Source: Chersky-840 sp035532735 (GTDB lineage Bacteria > Actinomycetota > Acidimicrobiia > Acidimicrobiales > UBA8190). Taken from it: a stretch of DNA of 64,000 nt. Where the stretch lies: positions 28,622 through 92,621 of the forward strand of contig DATKQM010000030.1 in NCBI GenBank assembly GCA_035532735.1, given 5' to 3'. The notes beneath the pieces were generated by a model, which had not been told where the DNA came from, did no database searches, and worked only from the letters and a program-made list of their open reading frames with translations. Shown here piece after piece: positions 25,770 to 33,790 of this stretch (positions are counted from its first letter, which is position 1; every line of letters begins with the position of its first letter). The translations under genes were made by a program, and so were the position numbers.

Positions 25770-26918
25770 TCAGCCCAGGCGGTAGAACTCCCGGGCGTTC
25801 TCGCACACCATGCGACGCCGCTCGGATTCGGGCACGCCCCCCATGGACTCCTCCACGATGCGCCGGCTGTAGGGCCAGTCGTGGCGGTGATGGGGGTAGT
25901 CGGTGGACCACATCATGTTGTCCACGCCGATCCAGTGACGTACCGCCACCGCGAATGGCTCGCGGATGAAGGTCACCTTCCAGTTGGTCCGGAAATATTC
26001 GCTCGGCAGGCGCTCGAGCGTGGTGCCGGTCCAGGTGCGGTTGCGCCAGTAGTGGTCGTCCATGTGCTCGAGGAAGTGCGGCACCCATCCCGCCCCGCAT
26101 TCGACCGCCACCATCTGCAGGTCGGGGAAGCGGTCGTAGATGCCGGAGTAGATGAACTTCGACATGAATTGCGAGGCGTCGCCCACCGGGCCGCCCATCT
26201 CCGCCAGCCCGATTGCCCGACCCGCCGACTCGGCTGCCTTCTGGAACGACCCCGCGCTGCGCTTGCCGGCCTGGCGGAGCCCGCTGTGGATGTGGACTGG
26301 CATCTGCTCCTCCTGGGCGGCTTCCCAGAACGGGTCGTCGTCGGAGGACAGATCGGAGTTGCCCGACGGGTAGGCCGAGATGATCACACCCCGGTATCCC
26401 GCCGTCTTGGCGTCACGAAGCCACTTGATCGAGGTCTGGATGTCCACGCCGGGCATCTGGGCCAGCCCGATGAGTCGCTCGGGGTCCGCCGCCATGAACT
26501 CGTCGTGCATCCAGGTGTTGTAGGCCTCGAGCCCGGCCAGGTGGTAGTCGTCGTCCTCTTGGGCCATGAAGGCGCCCATGGTGCGCTGCGAAGGGAACAG
26601 CACCTCGGCGTCCACGCCGTCGAAGTCCTGCTCCTCGACACGGGCTTTGCCTATGAACGACCCCTGCAAGATGGTGTCGTAGGTCGCGCCGAACCATTCC
26701 AGGTCCTCGTAGCGCTTGCCGAAGCGCCCGGCGTTGGTGACCAGTCCGAGCGGCATCGGGGCCGTGCCGGGCACGAGCTCCCACCCATCGCCGCCTTTGG
26801 CGTCTTTGACCAGCTTGGGGGCCCGATCGTGAAACTTCTTGGGCAGGTACTTCGTCCACATGTTCGGCGGCTCGACCACGTGCCCGTCAGCTGAGATGAG
26901 CCGGTACTCGCGAGCCAT
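25770..26918 (-). CDS. Amidohydrolase-2 family protein
   Basis: 382 residues. LISADGHVVEPPNMWTKYLP (residues 6-25) contains the N-terminal D-x-H ligand motif; MWSTDYPHHRHDWPYS near the C-terminus holds the conserved Asp. Many mycobacterial catabolic clusters carry proteins of exactly this look. The ATG at 26918 has GGGGAGG seven bases upstream; the longer frame to 26966 is not needed. First gene of the operon running to 20551, controlled by the palindrome at 26985. Confidence 0.9.
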   Translation of the reverse strand: MAREYRLISADGHVVEPPNMWTKYLPKKFHDRAPKLVKDAKGGDGWELVPGTAPMPLGLVTNAGRFGKRYEDLEWFGATYDTILQGSFIGKARVEEQDFDGVDAEVLFPSQRTMGAFMAQEDDDYHLAGLEAYNTWMHDEFMAADPERLIGLAQMPGVDIQTSIKWLRDAKTAGYRGVIISAYPSGNSDLSSDDDPFWEAAQEEQMPVHIHSGLRQAGKRSAGSFQKAAESAGRAIGLAEMGGPVGDASQFMSKFIYSGIYDRFPDLQMVAVECGAGWVPHFLEHMDDHYWRNRTWTGTTLERLPSEYFRTNWKVTFIREPFAVAVRHWIGVDNMMWSTDYPHHRHDWPYSRRIVEESMGGVPESERRRMVCENAREFYRLG

Positions 26919-26984
26919 CGCACCTCCCCTGCTGCCCCTCCATCGGAGGGGGCCGCCCCCGACCACCCCGGCCGCAGGCGTTCT

Positions 26985-27000
26985 CTGACTTTCGTGTCAG
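26985..27000. promoter_or_regulatory. Palindromic operator CTGAC-N6-GTCAG, site 4
   Basis: Perfect copy (N6 = TTTCGT), 67 bp before the amidohydrolase start of the minus-strand operon. On that strand TAAGCT (27004-26999) overlaps its upstream edge and could be the -10 box, in which case the site would cover the transcription start. Confidence 0.7.
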
Positions 27001-27032
27001 CTTACTTCGGGGCGCCCGAGCGGATAAAGCCG

Positions 27033-27860
27033 TCAGTACCCCTTGAACTCCGGGGCCCGGCGCTCGGCGAAGGCCCGCAACCCCTCTCCGGCATCGGCGG
27101 TGCCGACGATCAGCTCCTGGGCCCAGGCCTCCTCGTCGAAGGCGGTGCGCCGGTCCGACTCGAGCGACCGGTTGAGCAGCCACTTGGCCATCCCGATGGC
27201 CTTGGTCGGGCCGCCCGCGAGGCGCTGTGCCAATTCGCCCGCGGCGTGCTCGAGCTGCTCGCGCGGCACAACCTTGTTGACCAGTCCGAGTTCGGCGGCG
27301 TCATCGGCGTGGAGGTCGTCGCCGAAGAAGATGAGCTCCTTGGCCTTCTGCAACCCGATCAACCGGGGCAGCAGGTAGGCGCCACCTCCGTCGGGTGAGA
27401 TGCCCCGGCGGACGAACACCTCGATGAACCTGGCCCCCTCGGCCGCCACCACCAGGTCGCAGGCAAAGGCGAGATGCGCCCCGATCCCCGCCGCGGTCCC
27501 GTTCACGGCTCCGACCACGGGCTTCTCGCAGTCGAGAACGGCCGAGATGAGCCGCTGGGCCCCGTGTCGGATCATCCGCGACGCGTCTCCCATGATCCGG
27601 TCGGGGGCGCCTTCCGGACGCGGCGGCGCGGGACGGCGTCCGGCGCGTAGGTCCGCCCCCGTGCAGAACCCGTCGCCGGTGGCGGTGAGCACCACCGCTC
27701 CGATCTCGACCTGGGCACTGGCCGCGTCGAGGAGCTCGATGACGCGCTCGCGTTGGTCGTGGGTGATGGCGTTGCGCACCTCGGGTCGATTCAGCGTGAT
27801 CCACGACACCCGGTTCTTGACGCGGTGCTGTACCTGGTCCTCGAGCGGCTGGTTCGACAC
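27033..27860 (-). CDS. Enoyl-CoA hydratase/isomerase family protein
   Basis: 275 residues of the crotonase fold. WITLNRPEVRNAIT, the oxyanion-hole strand TGDGFCTGADLRAG (about 65-78), GAVNGTAAGIGAHLAFACDL (second oxyanion region) and RRGISPDGGGAYLLPRLIG follow in order; the catalytic acidic residue of the last motif is Asp rather than the more common Glu. A GTG at 27860 with GAGGAGG eight bases upstream is preferred to the ATG at 27899. It hydrates an enoyl-CoA, the step after the FadE enzymes. Divergent from the DUF35/thiolase/CoA-transferase operon and sharing its operator. Confidence 0.9.
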   Translation of the reverse strand: MSNQPLEDQVQHRVKNRVSWITLNRPEVRNAITHDQRERVIELLDAASAQVEIGAVVLTATGDGFCTGADLRAGRRPAPPRPEGAPDRIMGDASRMIRHGAQRLISAVLDCEKPVVGAVNGTAAGIGAHLAFACDLVVAAEGARFIEVFVRRGISPDGGGAYLLPRLIGLQKAKELIFFGDDLHADDAAELGLVNKVVPREQLEHAAGELAQRLAGGPTKAIGMAKWLLNRSLESDRRTAFDEEAWAQELIVGTADAGEGLRAFAERRAPEFKGY

Positions 27861-27924
27861 GGCCTCGTCCTCCTCGGGTCGCGGGGGCGGTCGCCGCAAA
27901 GTGTGCCATGCCGGGCTGTGTCGA

Positions 27925-27940
27925 CTGACAGCCGTGTCAC
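27925..27940. promoter_or_regulatory. Palindromic operator CTGAC-N6-GTCAC, site 5 (one mismatch)
   Basis: Matches the repeated palindrome except for the last base (N6 = AGCCGT). It lies between the divergent enoyl-CoA hydratase and DUF35 genes. A rightward TAGGGT at 27950-27955 is followed after seven bases by the GTG at 27963, another leaderless arrangement. Confidence 0.65.
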
Positions 27941-27962
27941 ATCACCGGCTAGGGTCTCGCCC

Positions 27963-28367
27963 GTGAGCGAGGCCAAAAACCGCATCCCCGTTGTCGACTA
28001 CCTGGTCCTCGAAGGTGATCCCCACCTGGTAGCCCAGGCCTGCACCGGCTGCGGCGCGCTGTTCTTCGACCGCCGCAACGCCTGCGCGCGCTGCGGCAAG
28101 TTGGAGTTCGAAGCCAAGGCCCTGGCGAAGACCGGCACGGTCCGGTCCTTCACCATCGTCCACCGGGCCGCGCCCAATGTCCCGGTGCCCTATGTCTCGT
28201 CGGTGATCGAGCTCGACGGCGGCGGCGTGGTGAAGGGGAACATCGTCGACGCCGGTTCCGACGCGGAGAAGTTCGAGCTCGGGATGAAGGTCCGGCTCAC
28301 GACGTTCCCGTGTGGCCTCGACGAGGACGGCACCGAGGCCGTCGCCTTCGGCTTCACCCCCGTCTAG
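27963..28367 (+). CDS. DUF35 OB-fold zinc-ribbon protein, partner of the downstream thiolase
   Basis: 134 residues. The zinc ribbon has CTGC and CARC pairs (about residues 24-41) and leads into the OB fold beginning GTVRSFTIVHRAAP. GTG start seven bases after a -10-like TAGGGT; no Shine-Dalgarno, consistent with leaderless translation. The thiolase starts 20 bp after its stop. DUF35 proteins stabilise and complete the active site of thiolase-fold partners that act on bulky CoA esters. Confidence 0.87.
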   Translation: MSEAKNRIPVVDYLVLEGDPHLVAQACTGCGALFFDRRNACARCGKLEFEAKALAKTGTVRSFTIVHRAAPNVPVPYVSSVIELDGGGVVKGNIVDAGSDAEKFELGMKVRLTTFPCGLDEDGTEAVAFGFTPV

Positions 28368-28387
28368 AACCCAGCAAGGAGCGACAC

Positions 28388-29593
28388 ATGCCAGGAGACG
28401 CCTGGATCATCGGGGCTTCGATGACCAAGTTCGGCCGTTACCCCGACAAGGACTCCATCGACCTCGCCAGCGAGGCCGCCCTCGCGGCGATGGACGACGC
28501 CGGGGCCACCATCCACGACATCCAGATCCTCGCCGCGGGCAGCCTCATGGAAGCCTCGAACATGCTCGGCCAACGTCTCCAGAAGCAGATCGGCCAGACC
28601 GGGATCCCCGTCTACAACGTGGCCAACGCCTGTGCCACCGGCGCCACCGCGGTGCGGACCGGCATCATGGCCATCAAGGCGGGCGAGGCCGACATGGCCC
28701 TCGCCGTCGGCGTCGAGCAGATGGGCAAGATGGGACTGCTCGGCGGTGCGGGCCAAGCCCGGTCCGCGCCCACGGGGTTCGAGCCATCGGGCCGCTACGG
28801 ATCGGTCATGCCGGTGGAGGGGATCCTCGGGACCCAGCTCATGCCCGGCGTCTTCGCCCAGGCCGGCATGGACTACGCGTCGCGTCACGACGGGGTGGGC
28901 TTCGAGCAGTTCGCCAAGGTGGCTGAGAAGAACCACGCCCACTCCTCGCTCAACCCCCTCGCCCAGTACCGCAAAGTCTTCAGCCTCGAGGAAGTCATGG
29001 AGGCGGCCATGGTCGCCTATCCCAACACCCTCCTGATGTGCTGCCCCACCGGTGACGGGGCTGCCTCGGTGGTGCTGTGCTCGGACGCCAAGCTCAAGAC
29101 CCTCGACCCCGATGTCCGGCGGCGGGCCGTGAAGATCTCGGCCTCGGTCCTCACCTCGGATCCCTACGTCGAGTCCGACACGGCCCAGCCCGACGTCTCC
29201 ACCCTGACCAAGCGCGCCGCCGCGGCCGCCTACGAGCAGGCCGGGGTCTCTCCCCAGGACCTCGACCTCGTGGAGCTCCACGACTGCTTCGCCACCGCCG
29301 AGCTCATCCACTACGAGAACCTCCAGCTCTGTGAGCCCGGCGGCGCCGGTGACTTCATCGATCGGCGCGGGCCGTGGCGTGACGGGGCCATCCCCGTCAA
29401 CGTCTCGGGCGGTCTCATCTCCAAGGGCCACCCCATCGGCGCCACCGGAGTCGCCAACCTCTACGAGGTGGCCACCCATCTGCGCGGGGAGGCGGGCGAC
29501 CGCCAGATCGAGGGTGCCCGGGTGGGGTTGACCCATGTCATCGGACTGGGATCGGCCTGCGGCGTCCACGTCCTCGAGCGCGCCGCCTCGTAG
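28388..29593 (+). CDS. SCP-x-type thiolase (acetyl- or propionyl-CoA acyltransferase)
   Basis: 401 residues. Unlike the other thiolase-fold proteins of the island, this one keeps the full catalytic set: the nucleophile in VANACATGATAV (Cys 82), the general-base region ELHDCFATAEL, and SKGHPIGATG near the C-terminus with the conserved His. It should perform real thiolytic cleavage of a 3-ketoacyl-CoA, probably with the DUF35 protein encoded just upstream. AAGGAGCGACAC precedes the ATG. Followed after 27 bp by the CoA transferase. Confidence 0.92.
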   Translation: MPGDAWIIGASMTKFGRYPDKDSIDLASEAALAAMDDAGATIHDIQILAAGSLMEASNMLGQRLQKQIGQTGIPVYNVANACATGATAVRTGIMAIKAGEADMALAVGVEQMGKMGLLGGAGQARSAPTGFEPSGRYGSVMPVEGILGTQLMPGVFAQAGMDYASRHDGVGFEQFAKVAEKNHAHSSLNPLAQYRKVFSLEEVMEAAMVAYPNTLLMCCPTGDGAASVVLCSDAKLKTLDPDVRRRAVKISASVLTSDPYVESDTAQPDVSTLTKRAAAAAYEQAGVSPQDLDLVELHDCFATAELIHYENLQLCEPGGAGDFIDRRGPWRDGAIPVNVSGGLISKGHPIGATGVANLYEVATHLRGEAGDRQIEGARVGLTHVIGLGSACGVHVLERAAS

Positions 29594-29620
29594 CGTCCTC
29601 GAGCGGCGAGGACCACCGGG

Positions 29621-32005
29621 GTGCCGACCGAGGGGGGCGTGCCCGAGGCCTTGCTGACCGGATTGCGCGTCGTCGACGCGGCCGGCGAGCCCGCCGCGAT
29701 GACCGGACGGATCCTCGCCGATCTCGGCGCCACGGTCATCAGGGTCGAGCCTCCCGGTGGCGACCCCCTGCGGTGGGTCGCACCCCTGGGTCCTGACGGC
29801 ACCTCGCTTCGCTTCGCAGCGTGGAACGCCGGCAAGACCTGCGTCGAGGTGACCGGGCCCGACGACCCCCGACTGGCTGCGCTCCTCGGTGACACCGACG
29901 TCGTCCTCGCCACGCCGGGGTGGCCCGGGGCCTTGGAGCTCGATCCCTCGTGGGCGCCCGGATTGGTCTGGGTCCTCGTCACCCCCTTCGGGTCCGACGG
30001 GCCCCGGGCACAGTGGAGGGCGACTGACCTCGGTGTCATGGCGTCGACGGGGAACATGTACTGCACCGGGGACCCCGACCGGGCCCCGGTCCGATGCACC
30101 GAGCCCACGGCCTGGTCACACGTCGGGCCAGAAGCTGTCGTGGCCACGTTGAGCGCGTTGGCCTCGGGCCGACCCCAGGTCGTCGACGTGTCGGCCCAGG
30201 AAGCGGTGATGATCGCGTCGATGGGCCACGTGGGCCGCTACCCCCGCACCAAGATGCGGGGCAAGCGCTCGGGGGCGAGTGTCGGCATCACCCGGGAGAT
30301 CTGGCCCTGTCAGGACGGGTTCGTCTCCTTCGGCCTGCGCGGCGGCAAGGCGAGGGTGGCCAACATGCAGACCATCACCCGTCTCGTCACCGAGGACGGC
30401 CTGGACAGCCCCGCCCTCACGGAGCGGGACTGGACGACCTACGACCACAACCGCGTCAGCCGTGAAGAGCTCGACGCCATCGCCGCGCCCATCGCGCAGT
30501 ACCTCACCCGCCACACCATGGCCGAGCTCTACGAGATCGCGGTGGAGACCAACCTCATGCTGGCCCCGGCCAACTCCCCGAGCCAGCTCATCGAGAGCCG
30601 CCAACTCGAGTCCCGTGGGTTCTTCTGCGAGCTCGGTCCCGCCACCCATTTCCCGCGCTCGTTCCTCCATGTCACGAGCCCCGGCGACGGTGTGGCGACA
30701 CCGGGCCCGTCCGGACCGGCGCGCCGTGTCCCCGCCGGCGAGGCCGTGCGTTTCCCGGCGCGTCCCACAGCCCCGTCGCATGAGCGTGCCACAGGGTCGG
30801 CACCCGCCTGGACGGGCACGAAACTCCTCGAATTCGGCACCGGGGCGGCGGGGCCCATCGCGGTCCGCTACTTCGCCGAGCACGGCGCCACCGTGATCCG
30901 CGTCGAGTCGCGCTCCCGACCCGACTTCCTCCGCACCTACGGGATGGGACCAGGCAACCCCTGTGGGCTCGAGGGCTCGGACATGTTCGACGCCTTGAAC
31001 GTGGGCAAGCTCTCGGTCACCCTCAACCTCAAGCACCCCGAGGGCGTGGCCCTGGCCAAGCGACTCGTCCAGTGGGCCGACGCGGTGGCGGAGAACTTCG
31101 CGCCGAGGGCCATGCGGAGCTTCGGCCTCGACTACGGCTCGATGGTGACCGAGAAGCCCGACCTCGTCATGGTGAGCTCGTGCCTCCAGGGACAGACCGG
31201 GCCCCACAAGGACTACCCGGGCTTCGGCGGCCAGGGCTCCGCGCTCGGTGGCTACAACCTCCTCACCGGATGGCCCGATCGCGAGCCGGTGGGGCCCTAC
31301 GGCACCATCACCGACTCACTGGCCCCGCGTTTCGTCGCCAGCGCGCTGGCGGCCGGGCTCATGTACCGGCGCCGGACGGGAAGGGGCGTCCATCTCGACG
31401 TGGCCCAGGTCGAGGCGGCGGTGTACTCCCTCAGCCCGTGGGTGCTCGACTTCGACGTCAACGGCCATGTCGGCTCGCGCCAGGGCAACCGCTCCGAACG
31501 GGCCGTGCCCCACGGGGCCTTTCCCTGCGCGGGCGAGGACCGCTGGGTGGCCATCGCGGCCTGGGACGACGACGACTGGGCCCGGCTGGCGACGGTTATC
31601 GGCCTCGACGACGCCACGGCGTCGCGGTTCGCTACCTTCGACGCGCGCCGGGCTTCGATCGACGAGGTCGAAGCACTCGTGGCGAAATGGACGGCGTCGC
31701 GCTCGGCCGACGAGGTGGCACAGACCCTCCAAAGAGCACGGATCGAAGCCGTGCCCGTCGCCGACCTGGGCGACGCCTCGGCGGACACCCAGCTCCATCA
31801 CCGCCATCATTTCGTCACCTTGGAGCACCCCTGCATGGGCGAGTGCGGCTACGAGCACAATGGCTTCCGACTGAGCGACGCCCCGGCGGGCTTCACCCGG
31901 TCGAGCCCCACCCTCGGCGAGCACAACAACTACGTCCTGGGAGAGGTCCTCGGGCTCGACACCGCCGAACAGCAACGTCTCCTCGACGACGGGGTGCTCG
32001 AGTAG
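29621..32005 (+). CDS. Double CaiB/BaiF-type (family III) CoA transferase
   Basis: 794 residues, twice the family's usual length. Two CoA-transferase domains are fused: the first begins GLRVVDAAGEPAAMTGRILA with GATVIRVEPPGGDPLRW, the second, from about residue 400, begins LLEFGTGAAGPIAVRYFAE with GATVIRVESRSRPDFLR and continues with GPYGTITDSLAP, the region of the catalytic Asp. The first half has a divergent core and may be structural. A Pro/Ala-rich linker (about 355-395) joins them. It moves CoA between acyl groups without ATP. GTG start. Third gene of the DUF35-thiolase operon. Confidence 0.87.
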   Translation: MPTEGGVPEALLTGLRVVDAAGEPAAMTGRILADLGATVIRVEPPGGDPLRWVAPLGPDGTSLRFAAWNAGKTCVEVTGPDDPRLAALLGDTDVVLATPGWPGALELDPSWAPGLVWVLVTPFGSDGPRAQWRATDLGVMASTGNMYCTGDPDRAPVRCTEPTAWSHVGPEAVVATLSALASGRPQVVDVSAQEAVMIASMGHVGRYPRTKMRGKRSGASVGITREIWPCQDGFVSFGLRGGKARVANMQTITRLVTEDGLDSPALTERDWTTYDHNRVSREELDAIAAPIAQYLTRHTMAELYEIAVETNLMLAPANSPSQLIESRQLESRGFFCELGPATHFPRSFLHVTSPGDGVATPGPSGPARRVPAGEAVRFPARPTAPSHERATGSAPAWTGTKLLEFGTGAAGPIAVRYFAEHGATVIRVESRSRPDFLRTYGMGPGNPCGLEGSDMFDALNVGKLSVTLNLKHPEGVALAKRLVQWADAVAENFAPRAMRSFGLDYGSMVTEKPDLVMVSSCLQGQTGPHKDYPGFGGQGSALGGYNLLTGWPDREPVGPYGTITDSLAPRFVASALAAGLMYRRRTGRGVHLDVAQVEAAVYSLSPWVLDFDVNGHVGSRQGNRSERAVPHGAFPCAGEDRWVAIAAWDDDDWARLATVIGLDDATASRFATFDARRASIDEVEALVAKWTASRSADEVAQTLQRARIEAVPVADLGDASADTQLHHRHHFVTLEHPCMGECGYEHNGFRLSDAPAGFTRSSPTLGEHNNYVLGEVLGLDTAEQQRLLDDGVLE

Positions 32006-32103
32006 TTCACCCCAAGGGCCGGGACGCCGGACCTTCCATCGCTGGTCGGGCTCCCATGGCGTTTCGCGGCCATCTCTGGCGGGAGCACGTCCGGCTGACT
32101 AAT

Positions 32104-32119
32104 CTAGAACGCGTTCTAG
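32104..32119. promoter_or_regulatory. KstR-type palindrome CTAGAACGCGTTCTAG
   Basis: A perfect 16-bp palindrome that fits the KstR consensus TnnAACnnGTTnnA at 32105-32118. KstR is the TetR-type repressor of cholesterol catabolism in mycobacteria and rhodococci. It lies 58 bp before the ribH2-like start and 99 bp after the CoA-transferase stop. I noticed no other copy in the gaps I read. Confidence 0.7.
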
Positions 32120-32177
32120 TTCAACCCGGAAGTTGACGTGCTCGGGCCGACATGCACCGCCCGGGAAGGGAGGACAC

Positions 32178-32657
32178 ATGACCATCCGGGACCCTGAGCT
32201 CGGAGATGAAACGCTGCGCATCGCCTTCGTCCAGTCCACCTGGCACGAGGAGATCGTCGACCGCTGTCGGGACTCGTTCCTGGCCGAGATCGCCACGCTG
32301 GGCGTGGTCGAGGAACGGATCGACGTCTTTCGCGTCCCGGGATCGTTCGAGATCCCTCTCCATGCCAAGCGCCTGGCCACCACCGGCCTCTACGGCGCCA
32401 TCGTGGGAGCGGGGTTCGTCATCGACGGAGGCATCTACCGCCACGAGTTCGTGGCCGAAGCGGTCATCAACGGTCTCATGCGGGTCCAGCTCGACACCGA
32501 CGTCCCGGTCATCTCGGTGGTGCTCACACCGCATCACTTCCACGGGCATGGCGAACACGCCTCGTTCTTCGCCGAACACTTCCGGGTGAAGGGTGTCGAG
32601 GCTGCTCACGCGTGCGCCAAGACGATCCGGAGCCTGGCGCTGCTCCCGTTGGCCTGA
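32178..32657 (+). CDS. ribH: Type II lumazine synthase (RibH2-like)
   Basis: 159 residues. RVPGSFEIPLHAKRLATTG, AGFVIDGGIYRHEFVAEAV (with the catalytic His region) and VLTPHHFHGHGEHASFF match the RibH2 form of 6,7-dimethyl-8-ribityllumazine synthase, as in Brucella and Mesorhizobium, rather than the icosahedral RibH1. It normally condenses the two riboflavin precursors. GGGAGG precedes the ATG. No other riboflavin gene is nearby; the gene sits alone in a catabolic island under a KstR-type palindrome. It may supply flavin for the FAD/FMN-demanding catabolism, or have been recruited for another aldehyde/amine chemistry. Confidence 0.85.
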   Translation: MTIRDPELGDETLRIAFVQSTWHEEIVDRCRDSFLAEIATLGVVEERIDVFRVPGSFEIPLHAKRLATTGLYGAIVGAGFVIDGGIYRHEFVAEAVINGLMRVQLDTDVPVISVVLTPHHFHGHGEHASFFAEHFRVKGVEAAHACAKTIRSLALLPLA

Positions 32658-32679
32658 GCGATCACGGAGAGATCCCCCT

Positions 32680-33693
32680 TCAGCCCCCGTCAGCCAGAGA
32701 GACGAGGTCCCCCACTCCTCCGAGCGCGCGCAGAAGGTCGTTCAGGTGCGTGCACGACGCGATTCCGGTCAGGGTGTCGGGCACCACCGACGCCAATGAC
32801 CGCACCTCGGAACCGACCAGGGCCCCGACCGCATCGGCGGCCGCCGGGCACTCGGGGAAAGGCAGCACCCGCGGCTCGGCCACGATCGAGCCCATGACTC
32901 CGTCCATTCCATCGGCGCGCACCGCGTACTCGTGGAGGACGACCTCGTCGCCCCCGCCCTCGCCCACGGTGTCGCGGAACATGGCCCAGATGGAGAAGGT
33001 GCCGTCGGGGTCGACCGAGACATCGATGCACCTCCGGCGGCGCATCCAGTCCATCTCGAGAGGGCAGATCTCGTGCCAGGACTGGGGATCACCCTTCGAC
33101 AACACCGGCGCCGGGGGGCAGTCCTGCATGGGCACGCCCTGTCCCGACGCCGTGCTCACCACGGCCGTCCCCCCGCTCCGCCATCCCGAGCACAGGTCGG
33201 TCATCCGGTCCAGGGCGCCGGCCGGCATGAGGCTGCCGGGATGATGCCCCTTCCGACGCGCCATCCGCATGAGCCCGTAGCCAGAGATGAGCGCGGCGGC
33301 GGGCATGTCGTCGAGGACCTGGCGCAGCAGCGACCTCGACTCCTCGGGAGGCACGACCTCCTCGAGGTGACGCCGGAACCCCCCGCCGGCCCGCGTCCCG
33401 ATGACGGCGTCGGTCCAACGCACGGCGGGAGTCGTCACGAGCGACTCGAGCCGGCGCGAGATGTCGAACCCCGCGCTGACGTGGACCTCCGCCAACACGG
33501 TTCCGTCACCTGGCCCGCCCGACCCGTCGGACCCCGTCCGCAGATCGCGCGCCGCGCCCTCCATGGCGAGCGGCGAGCTCCACTCCCCCCGGGGCCCCAC
33601 GTCGACGTGCATGGTCCGGCGCACCGAGCCCGGGACACGGGCCGGGACGTCTTCGAGCGGGGCGCGCAACGACACCGGTGTGCCCTCGGTCAT
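32680..33693 (-). CDS. DUF2889-like protein of unknown function
   Basis: 337 residues with no signal peptide or membrane segment. The C-terminal half matches what I recall of DUF2889: CPLEMDWMRRRRCIDV and, near the end, ASCTHLNDLLRALGG. The N-terminal half begins with RTMHVDVGPRG. DUF2889 genes recur in actinobacterial and proteobacterial steroid or aromatic degradation loci without a proven function. A TAGCGT hexamer ends six bases before the ATG, so the mRNA is probably leaderless. Divergent from the thiolase-fold gene at 33791. Confidence 0.75.
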   Translation of the reverse strand: MTEGTPVSLRAPLEDVPARVPGSVRRTMHVDVGPRGEWSSPLAMEGAARDLRTGSDGSGGPGDGTVLAEVHVSAGFDISRRLESLVTTPAVRWTDAVIGTRAGGGFRRHLEEVVPPEESRSLLRQVLDDMPAAALISGYGLMRMARRKGHHPGSLMPAGALDRMTDLCSGWRSGGTAVVSTASGQGVPMQDCPPAPVLSKGDPQSWHEICPLEMDWMRRRRCIDVSVDPDGTFSIWAMFRDTVGEGGGDEVVLHEYAVRADGMDGVMGSIVAEPRVLPFPECPAAADAVGALVGSEVRSLASVVPDTLTGIASCTHLNDLLRALGGVGDLVSLADGG

Positions 33694-33723
33694 GAGGCCA
33701 CGCTACCCTTCACCCCGCGTTCT

Positions 33724-33739
33724 CCGACGCCGGTGTCAG
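33724..33739. promoter_or_regulatory. Palindromic operator CCGAC-N6-GTCAG, site 6 (one mismatch)
   Basis: Differs from the repeated palindrome at its second base (C for T; N6 = GCCGGT). It lies in the gap between the divergent DUF2889 (33693) and thiolase-fold (33791) genes, 18 bp upstream of the leftward TAGCGT -10 hexamer, over its -35 region. Confidence 0.6.
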
Positions 33740-33790
33740 GTTTCTCCGGCGGCCCGGGACGACGCCGATCGAGACGGTGAAGGGGACCTC

